NCBI RefSeq assembly: GCF_003441595.1
Contig: NZ_CP031848.1
Location: 2,480,001-2,544,000 of the forward strand
Direction: 5' to 3'
From: Marinobacter sp. Arc7-DN-1
GTDB lineage: Bacteria; Pseudomonadota; Gammaproteobacteria; Pseudomonadales; Oleiphilaceae
DNA length: 64,000 nt
A model generated the notes under the pieces. That model was not told the DNA's origin. It did not search any database and was given only the letters and a program-made list of their open reading frames with translations. A program made the position numbers and the translations under genes. Shown here piece after piece: positions 25,605 through 32,572 of this stretch; the stretch's first letter is position 1; every line of letters begins with the position of its first letter.

Positions 25605-26255
25605 CTAAGCCAGCGCCAGCCAAAAGGTCCAGAGGCCCAGCACGACCATTATGGCACCGGTCCATCGTGGCATACGCCCCGCGAGCCGAGTGAGGTATTC
25701 CAGCCAGCGACGGCCACGGGCGGTAAAAACAATGAACAGCAGAGGGGCGGAAAACGCCAGCCCGAACACCATCAGGGTTGATGCACCGAAGATAACAGCT
25801 CCATCCGTTGCCCCCCGGGCGGCGGCATCGCCGAGCAGCACCGCAAGCAAGGGAGCCGCGCAGGCCGGCACGTTCAAACCAAACACCACGCCCAACGCGG
25901 GACCGCCAGGGATGCGGGTGATGCGTGGCAGAAACCGGTTCACCAGCGCAATAAACCGGGATGTACCACCGCCCAGGTACAGCAGCCCGACCAAGACATA
26001 GAGACTCCCGAGCACAGCCCACAGGCCTTGCTGCAGCCCGGTGAAGGCAGTTCCAACGAAGACGGCAATCACGCCAAGCACGGCCATCAAAGAGGCCCGC
26101 GTCAGGGCAAAAAGCAGTGTGTGAGCAATCTTCATCCGCTGTGACAAACCCTTGAGGTAACGGATGAACAATAAGTGACTGCCTACGGAACACGGCTCAA
26201 TAAAGGCCAGTAGCCCGAGGCCGGCGGCCAGAGGCAAAGCAACTGAAAATTCCAA
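25605..26255 (-). CDS. CcdA-like membrane protein (cytochrome c biogenesis transmembrane family)
   Basis: A 216-residue protein with six membrane helices. The motif LLAFIEPCSVGSHLLFIRYL in the first helix and GLNVPACAAPLLAVLLGD in the fourth hold the two conserved Cys of the CcdA/DsbD-beta family, which pass electrons from cytoplasmic thioredoxin to the periplasm. In this operon it may keep the cysteines of the secreted HMA protein reduced (inference). The start appears to be the TTG at 26255, 4 nt after the regulator's stop codon, so the regulator and this gene are co-transcribed. Confidence 0.8.
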   Translation of the reverse strand: MEFSVALPLAAGLGLLAFIEPCSVGSHLLFIRYLKGLSQRMKIAHTLLFALTRASLMAVLGVIAVFVGTAFTGLQQGLWAVLGSLYVLVGLLYLGGGTSRFIALVNRFLPRITRIPGGPALGVVFGLNVPACAAPLLAVLLGDAAARGATDGAVIFGASTLMVFGLAFSAPLLFIVFTARGRRWLEYLTRLAGRMPRWTGAIMVVLGLWTFWLALA

Positions 26256-26259
26256 GAGG

Positions 26260-26934
26260 CTACTCGGTCGTCTTCATAATGTTTGCAGAATAGCCCGCAC
26301 TGCGCACGGCCTCTGCAAGTTCCTCGTCCGAAATTCCAGATTCGTTAACGGCCACCCGGGCTTCACCGCTTTCATGGGAAACGGAGCATCCCTTCACGCC
26401 TGGTTGCTGTTCAAGCACGTGGCGTACGACTTCCTCGCACCCACCGCAGTGCATGCCACCGATTGAAAGCCTGATTGTCTGCATGTCTGTCTCCTCACTC
26501 ATTGTTGGCCCGCTGGCAGGGCCCGCGTTGTGTTCCAGCGCCTCAAAGATGGAACAGCATTGCAACGGCCCCTGCCCCGGACAACGGTCCACAAGTGCCG
26601 CAAGGCCTTGGCGGATTTGCCGCAACTGATCAATTTTCCGGTCTACATCGTGGAGTTTTGTCATCGCCCGTCGCCGCACATCACTTGCGTCGGCATGGTC
26701 ACTGTCGGCATCACGCAGCGCAAGCAGCTCGGCGATCTCACGCAGGGAGAAACCAAGCTCTTGCGCACGGCGAATAAAATGCAGTCGGCGCACCGTGGCG
26801 TCCGAATAAACCCGATAGCCACTTTCCCTGGGACGTGGTGGCTGTTCAATGAGCTTGCGCCGTTCGTAAAAACGAATTGTCTCCACCCCGACGCCCACCA
26901 CGTCAGCCACTTTACCAATTGTCATGTCAGTCAT
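26260..26934 (-). CDS. MerR-family regulator fused to an HMA metal-binding domain
   Basis: A 224-residue fusion. Residues 1-140 are a MerR-family regulator with winged-helix start MTIGKVADVVGVGVETIRFY, YERRKLIEQPPRP and a long dimerisation helix, then the metal loop CPGQGPLQCCSIFEAL. The position that holds a third Cys in mercury MerR (in HCQEAS of the two mer regulators in this window) is His here (SDHADAS), so the metal site differs. Residues 150-224 are a complete HMA domain with GGMHCGGC. The protein may both sense and sequester the metal. It is the first gene of the operon and has its own MerR-type operator. Confidence 0.9.
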   Translation of the reverse strand: MTDMTIGKVADVVGVGVETIRFYERRKLIEQPPRPRESGYRVYSDATVRRLHFIRRAQELGFSLREIAELLALRDADSDHADASDVRRRAMTKLHDVDRKIDQLRQIRQGLAALVDRCPGQGPLQCCSIFEALEHNAGPASGPTMSEETDMQTIRLSIGGMHCGGCEEVVRHVLEQQPGVKGCSVSHESGEARVAVNESGISDEELAEAVRSAGYSANIMKTTE

Positions 26935-26962
26935 GGCGGCACCTTCGCGATTCCTGAGTTCA

Positions 26963-26993
26963 GATTAACGCCCGTACTGTGGTACGGGGTCAA
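26963..26993 (-). promoter_or_regulatory. MerR-type promoter/operator of the MerR-HMA operon
   Basis: On the minus strand TTGACC (26988-26993), a 19-nt spacer with the near-perfect dyad CCGTACCACAGTACGG, and -10 TTAATC (26963-26968) form a classic MerR-type promoter about 29 nt before the ATG. It sits at the broken end of a CmcJ/NvfI-like pseudogene. Confidence 0.85.
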
Positions 26994-27203
26994 GGGTGGC
27001 GGCATCCAGCACCGCCAGCGGTGAGCGTCTGACCGGTCCCCGGATGGGGCGCCAGGCGTTGACCTGCACGAATGGCACGTTGCGCAGACGGCGGGCGTCT
27101 TGGTGCCGCCACTGCCACCGTCGTCGCGGCGCGGGGTATGATCGAAGATCACCACCCGGGAGGCGTTAGGCAACGCTCGCAATATAGCTCCGTCGCTGAT
27201 CCG
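26985..27203 (-). pseudogene. frameshifted fragment resembling CmcJ/NvfI-family oxidoreductase
   Basis: Two minus-strand frames carry pieces of what looks like one family. One (27203 to about 27095) reads ILRALPNASRVVIFDHTPRR; the other, shifted, reads FVQVNAWRPIRGPVRRSPLA followed by VLDAATLDP. From memory these match the FDHTxRR and VNxWRPIxGPVxxSPLA blocks of CmcJ/NvfI-type (CTB9-like) proteins, with the intervening HVDYT region deleted. The right end stops at the MerR-type promoter, suggesting the metal module landed in this gene. The call rests on two short motifs. Confidence 0.55.
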
Positions 27204-27246
27204 TGTGTTAGTGTCAGGAGAGGTGTGGTGTCGAAGGAGGCTCTCC

Positions 27247-28224
27247 ATGGATATCGTTGACGGCTTCGCCGGCGCGGTGGGTAATACGCCGCTCATCCGG
27301 TTGCGCGGATTTTCCGAAGAGACCGGCTGTGAGATCCTCGGCAAGGCGGAGTTCATGAACCCGGGTGGTTCGGTAAAGGACCGCGCCGCCCTCTCCATCC
27401 TGCGCGTCGCCGAGGAGCGTGGTGAGCTTCGCGCGGGCGGCACGGTGGTCGAAGGCACCGCCGGCAACACCGGCATAGGCCTGGCCCACTTGTGCAACGC
27501 CCGTGGCTACCGCTGTGTTATCGTCATCCCCGAGACCCAGTCGCGGGAAAAAATTGACCTGTTGCGTACTCTCGGCGCCGAGGTGCATACCGTCCCGGCG
27601 AGACCTTACAAGGATCCCGACAACTACCAGAAGGTGGCCCGGCGCATGGCCGGGGAAATGGACAACGCCATCTGGGCCAACCAGTTCGACAACACCGCCA
27701 ATCGTGACGCTCACTACGCCACTACCGGCCCCGAGGTGTGGACCCAGACCAATGGCAGCGTGGACACCTTCGTCGCCGCCACTGGCACCGGCGGTACCCT
27801 CGCCGGTGTGGCCCGCTATCTCAAAGAGCGCTCCGGGCGGGTGCGCATTGTGCTCGCCGACCCGAGCGGCAGCGCCCTCTACCATTACGTCCGTACCGGT
27901 ACCCTGGAGGTCATGGGCGATGGCTCTATCACCGAGGGCATCGGCACCAGCCGCGTCACTGCCAATCTTGAGGGCACACCCATCGACGATGCCTGTCTCA
28001 TTGAGGACCAGGAAGCGGTGACTTGTGTCTATCGGCTGCTGCGCGAGGAGGGCCTGTTCCTCGGCAGCTCGTCGGGTATCAACGTGGCTGCGGCCGTCCG
28101 TGTCGCCCGCGAGCTCGGGCCCGGGCATACCATCGTTACCGTCCTCTGCGACGGCGGCGGACGCTACTACTCGCGGCTGTTCAACCCGCAGTGGCTGCAA
28201 CAGAAGGGGTTGCAGCCTGGCTGA
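27247..28224 (+). CDS. cysteine synthase (PLP-dependent, CysK/CBS family)
   Basis: A 325-residue fold-type II PLP enzyme. The N-terminus AGAVGNTPLIRLRGF, the PLP lysine in NPGGSVKDRAALS, the asparagine loop EGTAGNTGIGLA, the phosphate loop ATGTGGTLAGVA and the serine at GSSSGINVA are all typical of O-acetylserine sulfhydrylase, which makes cysteine from O-acetylserine and sulfide. The ATG at 27247 follows AAGGAGG directly; an upstream extension has no ribosome site. It is transcribed away from the MerR-HMA operon. A cystathionine beta-synthase role is a less likely alternative because no CBS or heme domain is present. Confidence 0.88.
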   Translation: MDIVDGFAGAVGNTPLIRLRGFSEETGCEILGKAEFMNPGGSVKDRAALSILRVAEERGELRAGGTVVEGTAGNTGIGLAHLCNARGYRCVIVIPETQSREKIDLLRTLGAEVHTVPARPYKDPDNYQKVARRMAGEMDNAIWANQFDNTANRDAHYATTGPEVWTQTNGSVDTFVAATGTGGTLAGVARYLKERSGRVRIVLADPSGSALYHYVRTGTLEVMGDGSITEGIGTSRVTANLEGTPIDDACLIEDQEAVTCVYRLLREEGLFLGSSSGINVAAAVRVARELGPGHTIVTVLCDGGGRYYSRLFNPQWLQQKGLQPG

Positions 28225-28310
28225 ATGCTGCGCGGCAGGCCCTGCCCCGGCCGGCGCTGTCGGTGACGCAACCTCTGTTACTCTGAAATCCGGGCATTTT
28301 GCAAGGCAAT

Positions 28311-28985
28311 CTATTTTTCGAAGATCAGCGCGTCCGGGCTGGCTCCCAGTTCCTCAAGCGCAGCCATGATGCCCTTGTTGAACGGACTTGGTCCGCACAC
28401 GTAGAAAGCCTGGCCGAAATCCTCGATGTGTGATTTCAAAAAAGCCTTGTCGATAACGCCATTCAGAAAAATATGATCACCGGTCGGTTTCTCCTGGGTG
28501 ATAACGTTCATAAAACGGTCACCCAGAATCGTCTCGAACTCCTCTTTCAGGATAATGTCCCGCTCGGTCTTGTTGGAGAAAATCAGCCGGTTGTTTCCGG
28601 TCTCGCCCCTGCGATGCAGGTCGCGAAGAATGGCAATAAATGGCGTCACGCCCGCACCGCCGGCCAGGAACACGCCCTCGCCCTTGTATTCGATGGTGCC
28701 CCACGGGTCGCCGATGATCAGCCTATCGCCCACGCCAAGCTGTCCAATCTGATCGGTCACGCCCTCGTGGTCCGGGTAGGTTTTGATGACGAACTCCAGC
28801 CAGGGATCCGTGCTGAGCGAGGTGAAGGTGAACGGTCGTTTCTCATCCGTCCAGCCCTCACGATCAACGGCCACCTCTGTGGCCTGCCCGGGCGTAAAGG
28901 TGTACCCCTCGGGCTTTTCAAGCCGAACCTGCCTGACGTCGTGAGTAACCTCTCGAATATCCTGAATTTCCAGTGTATGACTCAT
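28311..28985 (-). CDS. ferredoxin/flavodoxin-NADP reductase-like flavoprotein
   Basis: A 224-residue soluble protein with an FAD-binding barrel carrying RPFTFTSLS, a pyridine nucleotide domain starting VFLAGGAGVTPFIAIL, and the C-terminal FYVCGPSPFNKG. This is the minimal ferredoxin-reductase layout without a fused ferredoxin. It probably moves electrons between NAD(P)H and a small redox protein. It is convergent with the cysteine synthase gene (86 nt between the ends) and sits 39 nt after the COG4315 gene. The redox partner is unknown. Confidence 0.85.
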   Translation of the reverse strand: MSHTLEIQDIREVTHDVRQVRLEKPEGYTFTPGQATEVAVDREGWTDEKRPFTFTSLSTDPWLEFVIKTYPDHEGVTDQIGQLGVGDRLIIGDPWGTIEYKGEGVFLAGGAGVTPFIAILRDLHRRGETGNNRLIFSNKTERDIILKEEFETILGDRFMNVITQEKPTGDHIFLNGVIDKAFLKSHIEDFGQAFYVCGPSPFNKGIMAALEELGASPDALIFEK

Positions 28986-29024
28986 AGCTCCCCTTATGCT
29001 TTCGGTTTGGGCCGAATTACGCCG

Positions 29025-29465
29025 TCACTCGGCGTGAACCTTTTGGCCGCATGGCGTGACCAGGTACCATTCCGCCCCAAAGCCGTTGATATCCTGGCCC
29101 CGGGTATCGCCGGGTGCCTTGTCCTTGATGAAGTAGTAAAGCGGCCATCCATCGTAGGTCACCTGCATCGTACCGTCCCGGCGCTCAAGGGTGCCGAGAG
29201 CATCGGCGTCAACACCTTTACCCGCCCAGGGTTCGCCACTCGTAGTATAAGGCGGCCATGCATTAGCACAGGCATCGTAACAAGTGCTTTTGCCGGCTTC
29301 GTCGGCCTCAAAGAGGTAGAGGCTTCTGCCTTCACTATCAGCCAGGTAGGCGCCGAAAGGCGATTTTTCGGCCACGGTGACCCTGGCAGGCTCTGCAGCA
29401 TTGGCTGCGGGAAGTCCGGCTACCAGAGCCGTCAGGAAGAGCAGTGCGTTCATCGGCATGTTCAT
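29025..29465 (-). CDS. secreted COG4315-type repeat protein
   Basis: A 146-residue protein with signal peptide (MNALLFLTALVAGLPAANAA) and two copies of the motif typical of the COG4315 or lipoprotein-15 family: YLADSEGRSLYLFEADEAGK with an associated Cys pair (STCYDACANAWPP), and VTYDGWPLYYFIKDKAPGD. A further Cys lies in VTPCGQ. The function of the family is not known; the proteins are periplasmic and often found near redox or metal genes. The gene precedes the FNR-like reductase in the same direction, suggesting a shared transcript. Confidence 0.8.
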   Translation of the reverse strand: MNMPMNALLFLTALVAGLPAANAAEPARVTVAEKSPFGAYLADSEGRSLYLFEADEAGKSTCYDACANAWPPYTTSGEPWAGKGVDADALGTLERRDGTMQVTYDGWPLYYFIKDKAPGDTRGQDINGFGAEWYLVTPCGQKVHAE

Positions 29466-29556
29466 GGGATGTCTCCTATGAGTCCGTGATATTCGTGAGT
29501 GTCAGCGATTACTACGGAATCTCACCTTTTAAAGATAGAACCCGTCCGCAGGCCGG

Positions 29557-29808
29557 TCAACGCGTTGCCACCTTCTCTGTCCCGGGGTTACGATCTGCAA
29601 TGCCACCGTTCGAAAGATGAAACAGCTCAACCCCTAAACGCATTTTATTGTGAAACCGATAAAACGATTTAAACCCCGAGCGAAATCCCAGTTTACTTCC
29701 AAGCTTTACATCCAGACCATTGGCAAAAGAACCAAGACCGAAGCTCGGTGTGATTAACCAGTGTTCGGTCAGCGCGTACTGAAGCCGCACTCCAGTTTGA
29801 GGTTGGTG
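29557..29808 (-). pseudogene. truncated PagL-like lipid A deacylase relic
   Basis: On the minus strand the frame runs in phase straight from the TAG stop of the neighbouring merR gene into HQPQTGVRLQYALTEHW, LITPSFGLGSFANGLDVKLG and MRLGVELFHLSNGGIADRNP, then stops. The HLSNGGI...NPGTE block looks like the catalytic end of PagL/acyloxyacyl hydrolases (His, Ser and Glu). The signal peptide and first half are missing, replaced by merR. I infer that arrival of the mer module cut this gene. Family assignment is by motif memory only. Confidence 0.55.
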
Positions 29809-30240
29809 CTACCTCTCAGAATCTTGTTCTCTGATCCCCTCATGCAATGACTCAATGAGCGGACAGTTGATATTGCCTTGTTGAGCGTGGCATCGGTCGA
29901 CCATTTCCCCAAGCACTCTCTCAATTTTTTCCAGTCTGCCGATCTTCTCTCGCACGTCTCTCAGCTTATGCTCGGCCAGAGCACTGGCCTCCTGGCAGTG
30001 GGTGCCGTCTTCAAGCCGGAGCAGGTCGCTGATCTGGTCGAGACTGAAGCCCAACTGCTGCGCCGTTTTCACGAACGTCAATCGGTCAATATCAGCATCA
30101 CCATAGCGCCGAATACCTCCCGGAGGACGTTCGGGTTCCGGTAATAACCCTCGCCGCTGGTAATAACGGATCGTCTCAATATGAACGTTTGCTGCCCTGG
30201 CGAGGCCACCGATGGTTATTGAACCTGTTTTATCCGACAT
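29809..30240 (-). CDS. merR: mercury-type MerR regulator (first copy)
   Basis: A 143-residue MerR with [20 protein letters not shown] for DNA binding and all three Hg(II)-binding cysteines in context: [19 protein letters not shown] and INCPLIESL. It is very similar to the second merR at 37440, with a slightly longer C-terminus ([10 protein letters not shown]). It should still bind mercury and the mer operator, but its divergent merT partner is broken, so its useful target may be the other mer copy. The ATG at 30240 faces the operator. Confidence 0.9.
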   Translation of the reverse strand: MSDKTGSITIGGLARAANVHIETIRYYQRRGLLPEPERPPGGIRRYGDADIDRLTFVKTAQQLGFSLDQISDLLRLEDGTHCQEASALAEHKLRDVREKIGRLEKIERVLGEMVDRCHAQQGNINCPLIESLHEGIREQDSER

Positions 30241-30245
30241 GCGCG

Positions 30246-30276
30246 CTGACTCCGTAGCTGACTACGGATGTAACCT
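30246..30276 (+). promoter_or_regulatory. mer operator/promoter with weakened -35 (broken copy)
   Basis: CTGACT (30246-30251), a 19-nt spacer containing CCGTAGCTGACTACGG, and TAACCT (30271-30276). The intact copy at 37859 has TTGACT, so a T-to-C change has weakened this -35. The rest is almost identical between the two. Confidence 0.8.
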
Positions 30277-30313
30277 TATCCCAGCGAATAAAATCATGAA
30301 AGGTGCGGGCGTT

Positions 30314-30652
30314 ATGTCGGATGCGAAATCGGGGCTTGGTCCACTGGTTGCCGCTTTGCTCGCGTCGGCCTGCTGTCTTGGATCTCTTGTATTGATCACT
30401 CTGGGCGTTTCCGGCGCCTGGATCGGTAGCCTGACCGCCCTGGAGCCCTCGAAAATGGGCGAGGTGCGCTTTGAGCGTGAGGTGAATGCCTGTTTTAACC
30501 CTGGCGGAGGAGAAGCCATACCCTTGCGCACGGCCGCCTATATCCAGGGTGTCCAGAAGTATCAGACCACTTCACCCCGACTCTTACCTGTGATAGAAAG
30601 GCAGGCAACTTTGAGCGAGAAAAAAGGGGAAAAGTATTTCAGGAAGCGGTAG
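30314..30652 (+). pseudogene. merT: broken merT, apparently fused to the merP tail
   Basis: The first part reads MSDAKSGLGPLVAALLASAC like intact merT but lacks four codons (IAGG) present at 37927, and CCLGP is CCLGS. After LTALEP the sequence leaves merT and reads SKM, as near the end of merP (LKPSKM). The junction lies at AGCCCT, shared by merT (38069-38074) and merP (38564-38569), with the next bases TCGAAAATGG matching merP. This looks like a deletion through short homology that removed most of merT and merP. The rest of the frame to 30652 matches nothing I recognise. Confidence 0.7.
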
Positions 30653-30703
30653 CGCTGCTAAAATTAAGCACTCTGTACTCTAAGTAGGTTGCACCCAGGA
30701 CAG

Positions 30704-31135
30704 ATGATTAAACGTAATCGTTGGCTTTTAGTGGTTCCGCTGCTCCTCATGCTTTGGGGGCAGTTTACCTATGCCTGCGAGACCATGGAAATGCCGCCCC
30801 AGCCGGTTTGCTGTTGTGAAGACGGCATGGCGGGCTGCGACAAGGCAGCGCCTTCCCCCTCGGAGGATGGTTGCGAACATGTTGGCTCGACCGCGTCGTC
30901 AGCGTCCTGCTGTGAAGTCGAGCACCAGTCCGCATTCGAAGACGCTGCTCCTGCCTCGTCAAGCGCCGATCAGGTATTAACGTGGGTGGGTATGGTCGCC
31001 TTGCTGTACTGGCCCCACCTGGACTCGCTGTTTACCCTGTCTCCTGCGACCTCTCCCCCTGCCCCGGGCTGGCTCCTTGCCCAGGCCGAAAGTGGTCGTA
31101 CCGTCTATTTCTCTACCCTTCGTCTGCGTATCTGA
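30704..31135 (+). CDS. cysteine-rich secreted or membrane protein heading the Cus-type operon
   Basis: A 143-residue protein with a hydrophobic start (NRWLLVVPLLLMLWGQFTYA), a Cys- and Met-containing middle (CETMEMPPQPVCCCEDGMAG and SASCCEVEH) and a second hydrophobic segment (VLTWVGMVALLYWPHL). I do not recognise the family. The clustered Cys suggest soft-metal binding on the periplasmic side. It lies 85 nt before the TolC-family gene, in the same direction as the CusCBA-type genes, so it probably belongs to the efflux operon. The ATG at 30704 has AGGA upstream; a TTG at 30689 is less likely. Confidence 0.65.
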   Translation: MIKRNRWLLVVPLLLMLWGQFTYACETMEMPPQPVCCCEDGMAGCDKAAPSPSEDGCEHVGSTASSASCCEVEHQSAFEDAAPASSSADQVLTWVGMVALLYWPHLDSLFTLSPATSPPAPGWLLAQAESGRTVYFSTLRLRI

Positions 31136-31220
31136 TTAATCCGCCCGAGTTGTCATGAATTATGGCTTTCCCTGTTGGGAAGCCGAAGATTTTCCGTTAT
31201 GCCGATTGAGGGTATTTCCC

Positions 31221-32567
31221 ATGCGCAACCGAATTGGTGGCCTGATGGCCCTGATGGTGCTTATCGTACCGCTGAAGGGTATCGCTGCGCCGCCGTTACA
31301 ACAAAACAATCAATCCTTACAGGATGTGAAGGCGCTGACCGCCGAACAACTGGTGGTCGCAGTACTGACCCGGAACCCGGGCCTTAAAGGACTGACAGCC
31401 GCTGCCGAGGCGGCGAACTACCGTATTGAGCCCGCCGGCGCTCTGGATGACCCCATGCTGACCTATGCCGGGGCCCCGAAAACTGCCGGCGGACCCCGTG
31501 GCGTCCAAGAACGAGTGGAGTTGAGTCAGAGTCTCCCCTGGCCGGGCAAACTCGGGCTGCGGGAAGACGCGGCTCGCGCCCGGGCCGAGGGTGCGAAACA
31601 ATCTCTGGCGGATGGCCGGCTGACCCTGATGGCAGCCGCCAAGAGCCTGTTCGCCGAGTGGGCATATATTCATCGTACCCTGCAAATCAAACACGCCCAC
31701 AGGGATCTGTTCGCCGAGTTGCGCCGCGTCGCCGAAACCCGGTACGCGGCGGGGCGAGCCCGCCAGCAGGATGTGCTGCAGGCGGATGTGGAAGCGGCCC
31801 TTATCGACACCGGCATCGTCACTCATCAGCGACGCCAGCGGGAAGTCCAGGCGATGATCAACGGCTTGCTGAACCGTCCTCCCCAAAGCCGGCTGCCGCC
31901 GCCAGCGCCACTGCCCACACCGGCCGAACCACCGTCGTTGCTGGCGTTGCAAAAGACGGCTCTGGAGGAGCACCCGGAACTGCGCCGGATCCAGGCGCGT
32001 ATTGACGAGGCAAGGGCCCGGCACGGCTTAGCGGAGAAGGACTATTTCCCCGATTTCAGGTTGTCCGCCGGTTACAACAGCCTGTGGGATGATGCCGACA
32101 AACGCTGGACGGTGGGCCTTAGCATCAACCTGCCCTTCGATCTATCCGGCAAGCGCAGTGCCACCCGGAATGCGACCTCGACCGATATCATGCGCTACCG
32201 GTGGCAATTGACGGATCGCGAGGCGCAACTGCTGGCGCAACTGGAACAGGGGCGTGCGCAGGTACAGGAGACCCGGGACATCGTGGCCATCAACCGGCAG
32301 CGGCTGCTACCCCTCGCCGAGGAGAGCCTCAATGCCGCCGTGGCCGATTACCGAGCGGGTCAGGGCAGTTTCCTTGCGGTCATCGATGCCGAGCGGCAAC
32401 AACTGCGTACTGAGGACAACCTGGCCCGCACCCATGCCGATTATCTTCGAGCTCTGGCGGCCCTGGAGCAGACGGCTGGCCGGCTACTGACCAATGACAG
32501 TTCGCACTCAACCCAGATTAATCAGGCACCGACGGATACCGCCGGTCAGCGCCTCGAACAAGAGTAA
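31221..32567 (+). CDS. TolC-family outer-membrane efflux protein (CusC-like)
   Basis: A 448-residue protein with signal peptide (IGGLMALMVLIVPLKGIAA) and the two-repeat architecture of TolC-family outer-membrane factors. Marks include AVLTRNPGLKGLTAAAEAAN, LSQSLPWPGKLGLREDAARA and, in the second half, LQKTALEEHPELRRIQARID. It provides the outer-membrane channel for the RND pump encoded downstream. The next gene begins 5 nt after its stop. The ATG at 31221 has GAGGG upstream; an in-frame ATG at 31155 gives a non-signal-like N-terminus. Confidence 0.85.
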   Translation: MRNRIGGLMALMVLIVPLKGIAAPPLQQNNQSLQDVKALTAEQLVVAVLTRNPGLKGLTAAAEAANYRIEPAGALDDPMLTYAGAPKTAGGPRGVQERVELSQSLPWPGKLGLREDAARARAEGAKQSLADGRLTLMAAAKSLFAEWAYIHRTLQIKHAHRDLFAELRRVAETRYAAGRARQQDVLQADVEAALIDTGIVTHQRRQREVQAMINGLLNRPPQSRLPPPAPLPTPAEPPSLLALQKTALEEHPELRRIQARIDEARARHGLAEKDYFPDFRLSAGYNSLWDDADKRWTVGLSINLPFDLSGKRSATRNATSTDIMRYRWQLTDREAQLLAQLEQGRAQVQETRDIVAINRQRLLPLAEESLNAAVADYRAGQGSFLAVIDAERQQLRTEDNLARTHADYLRALAALEQTAGRLLTNDSSHSTQINQAPTDTAGQRLEQE

Positions 32568-32572
32568 CTAGC

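Noticed and set aside
27070..27110. VCATCH heme-like motif on the minus strand, suggesting a cytochrome c fragment
   Set aside because: It appears only in one shifted frame; the alternative frame gives the much more protein-like VNAWRPIRGPVRRSPLA block, so the heme motif is a frame artefact in a pseudogene.
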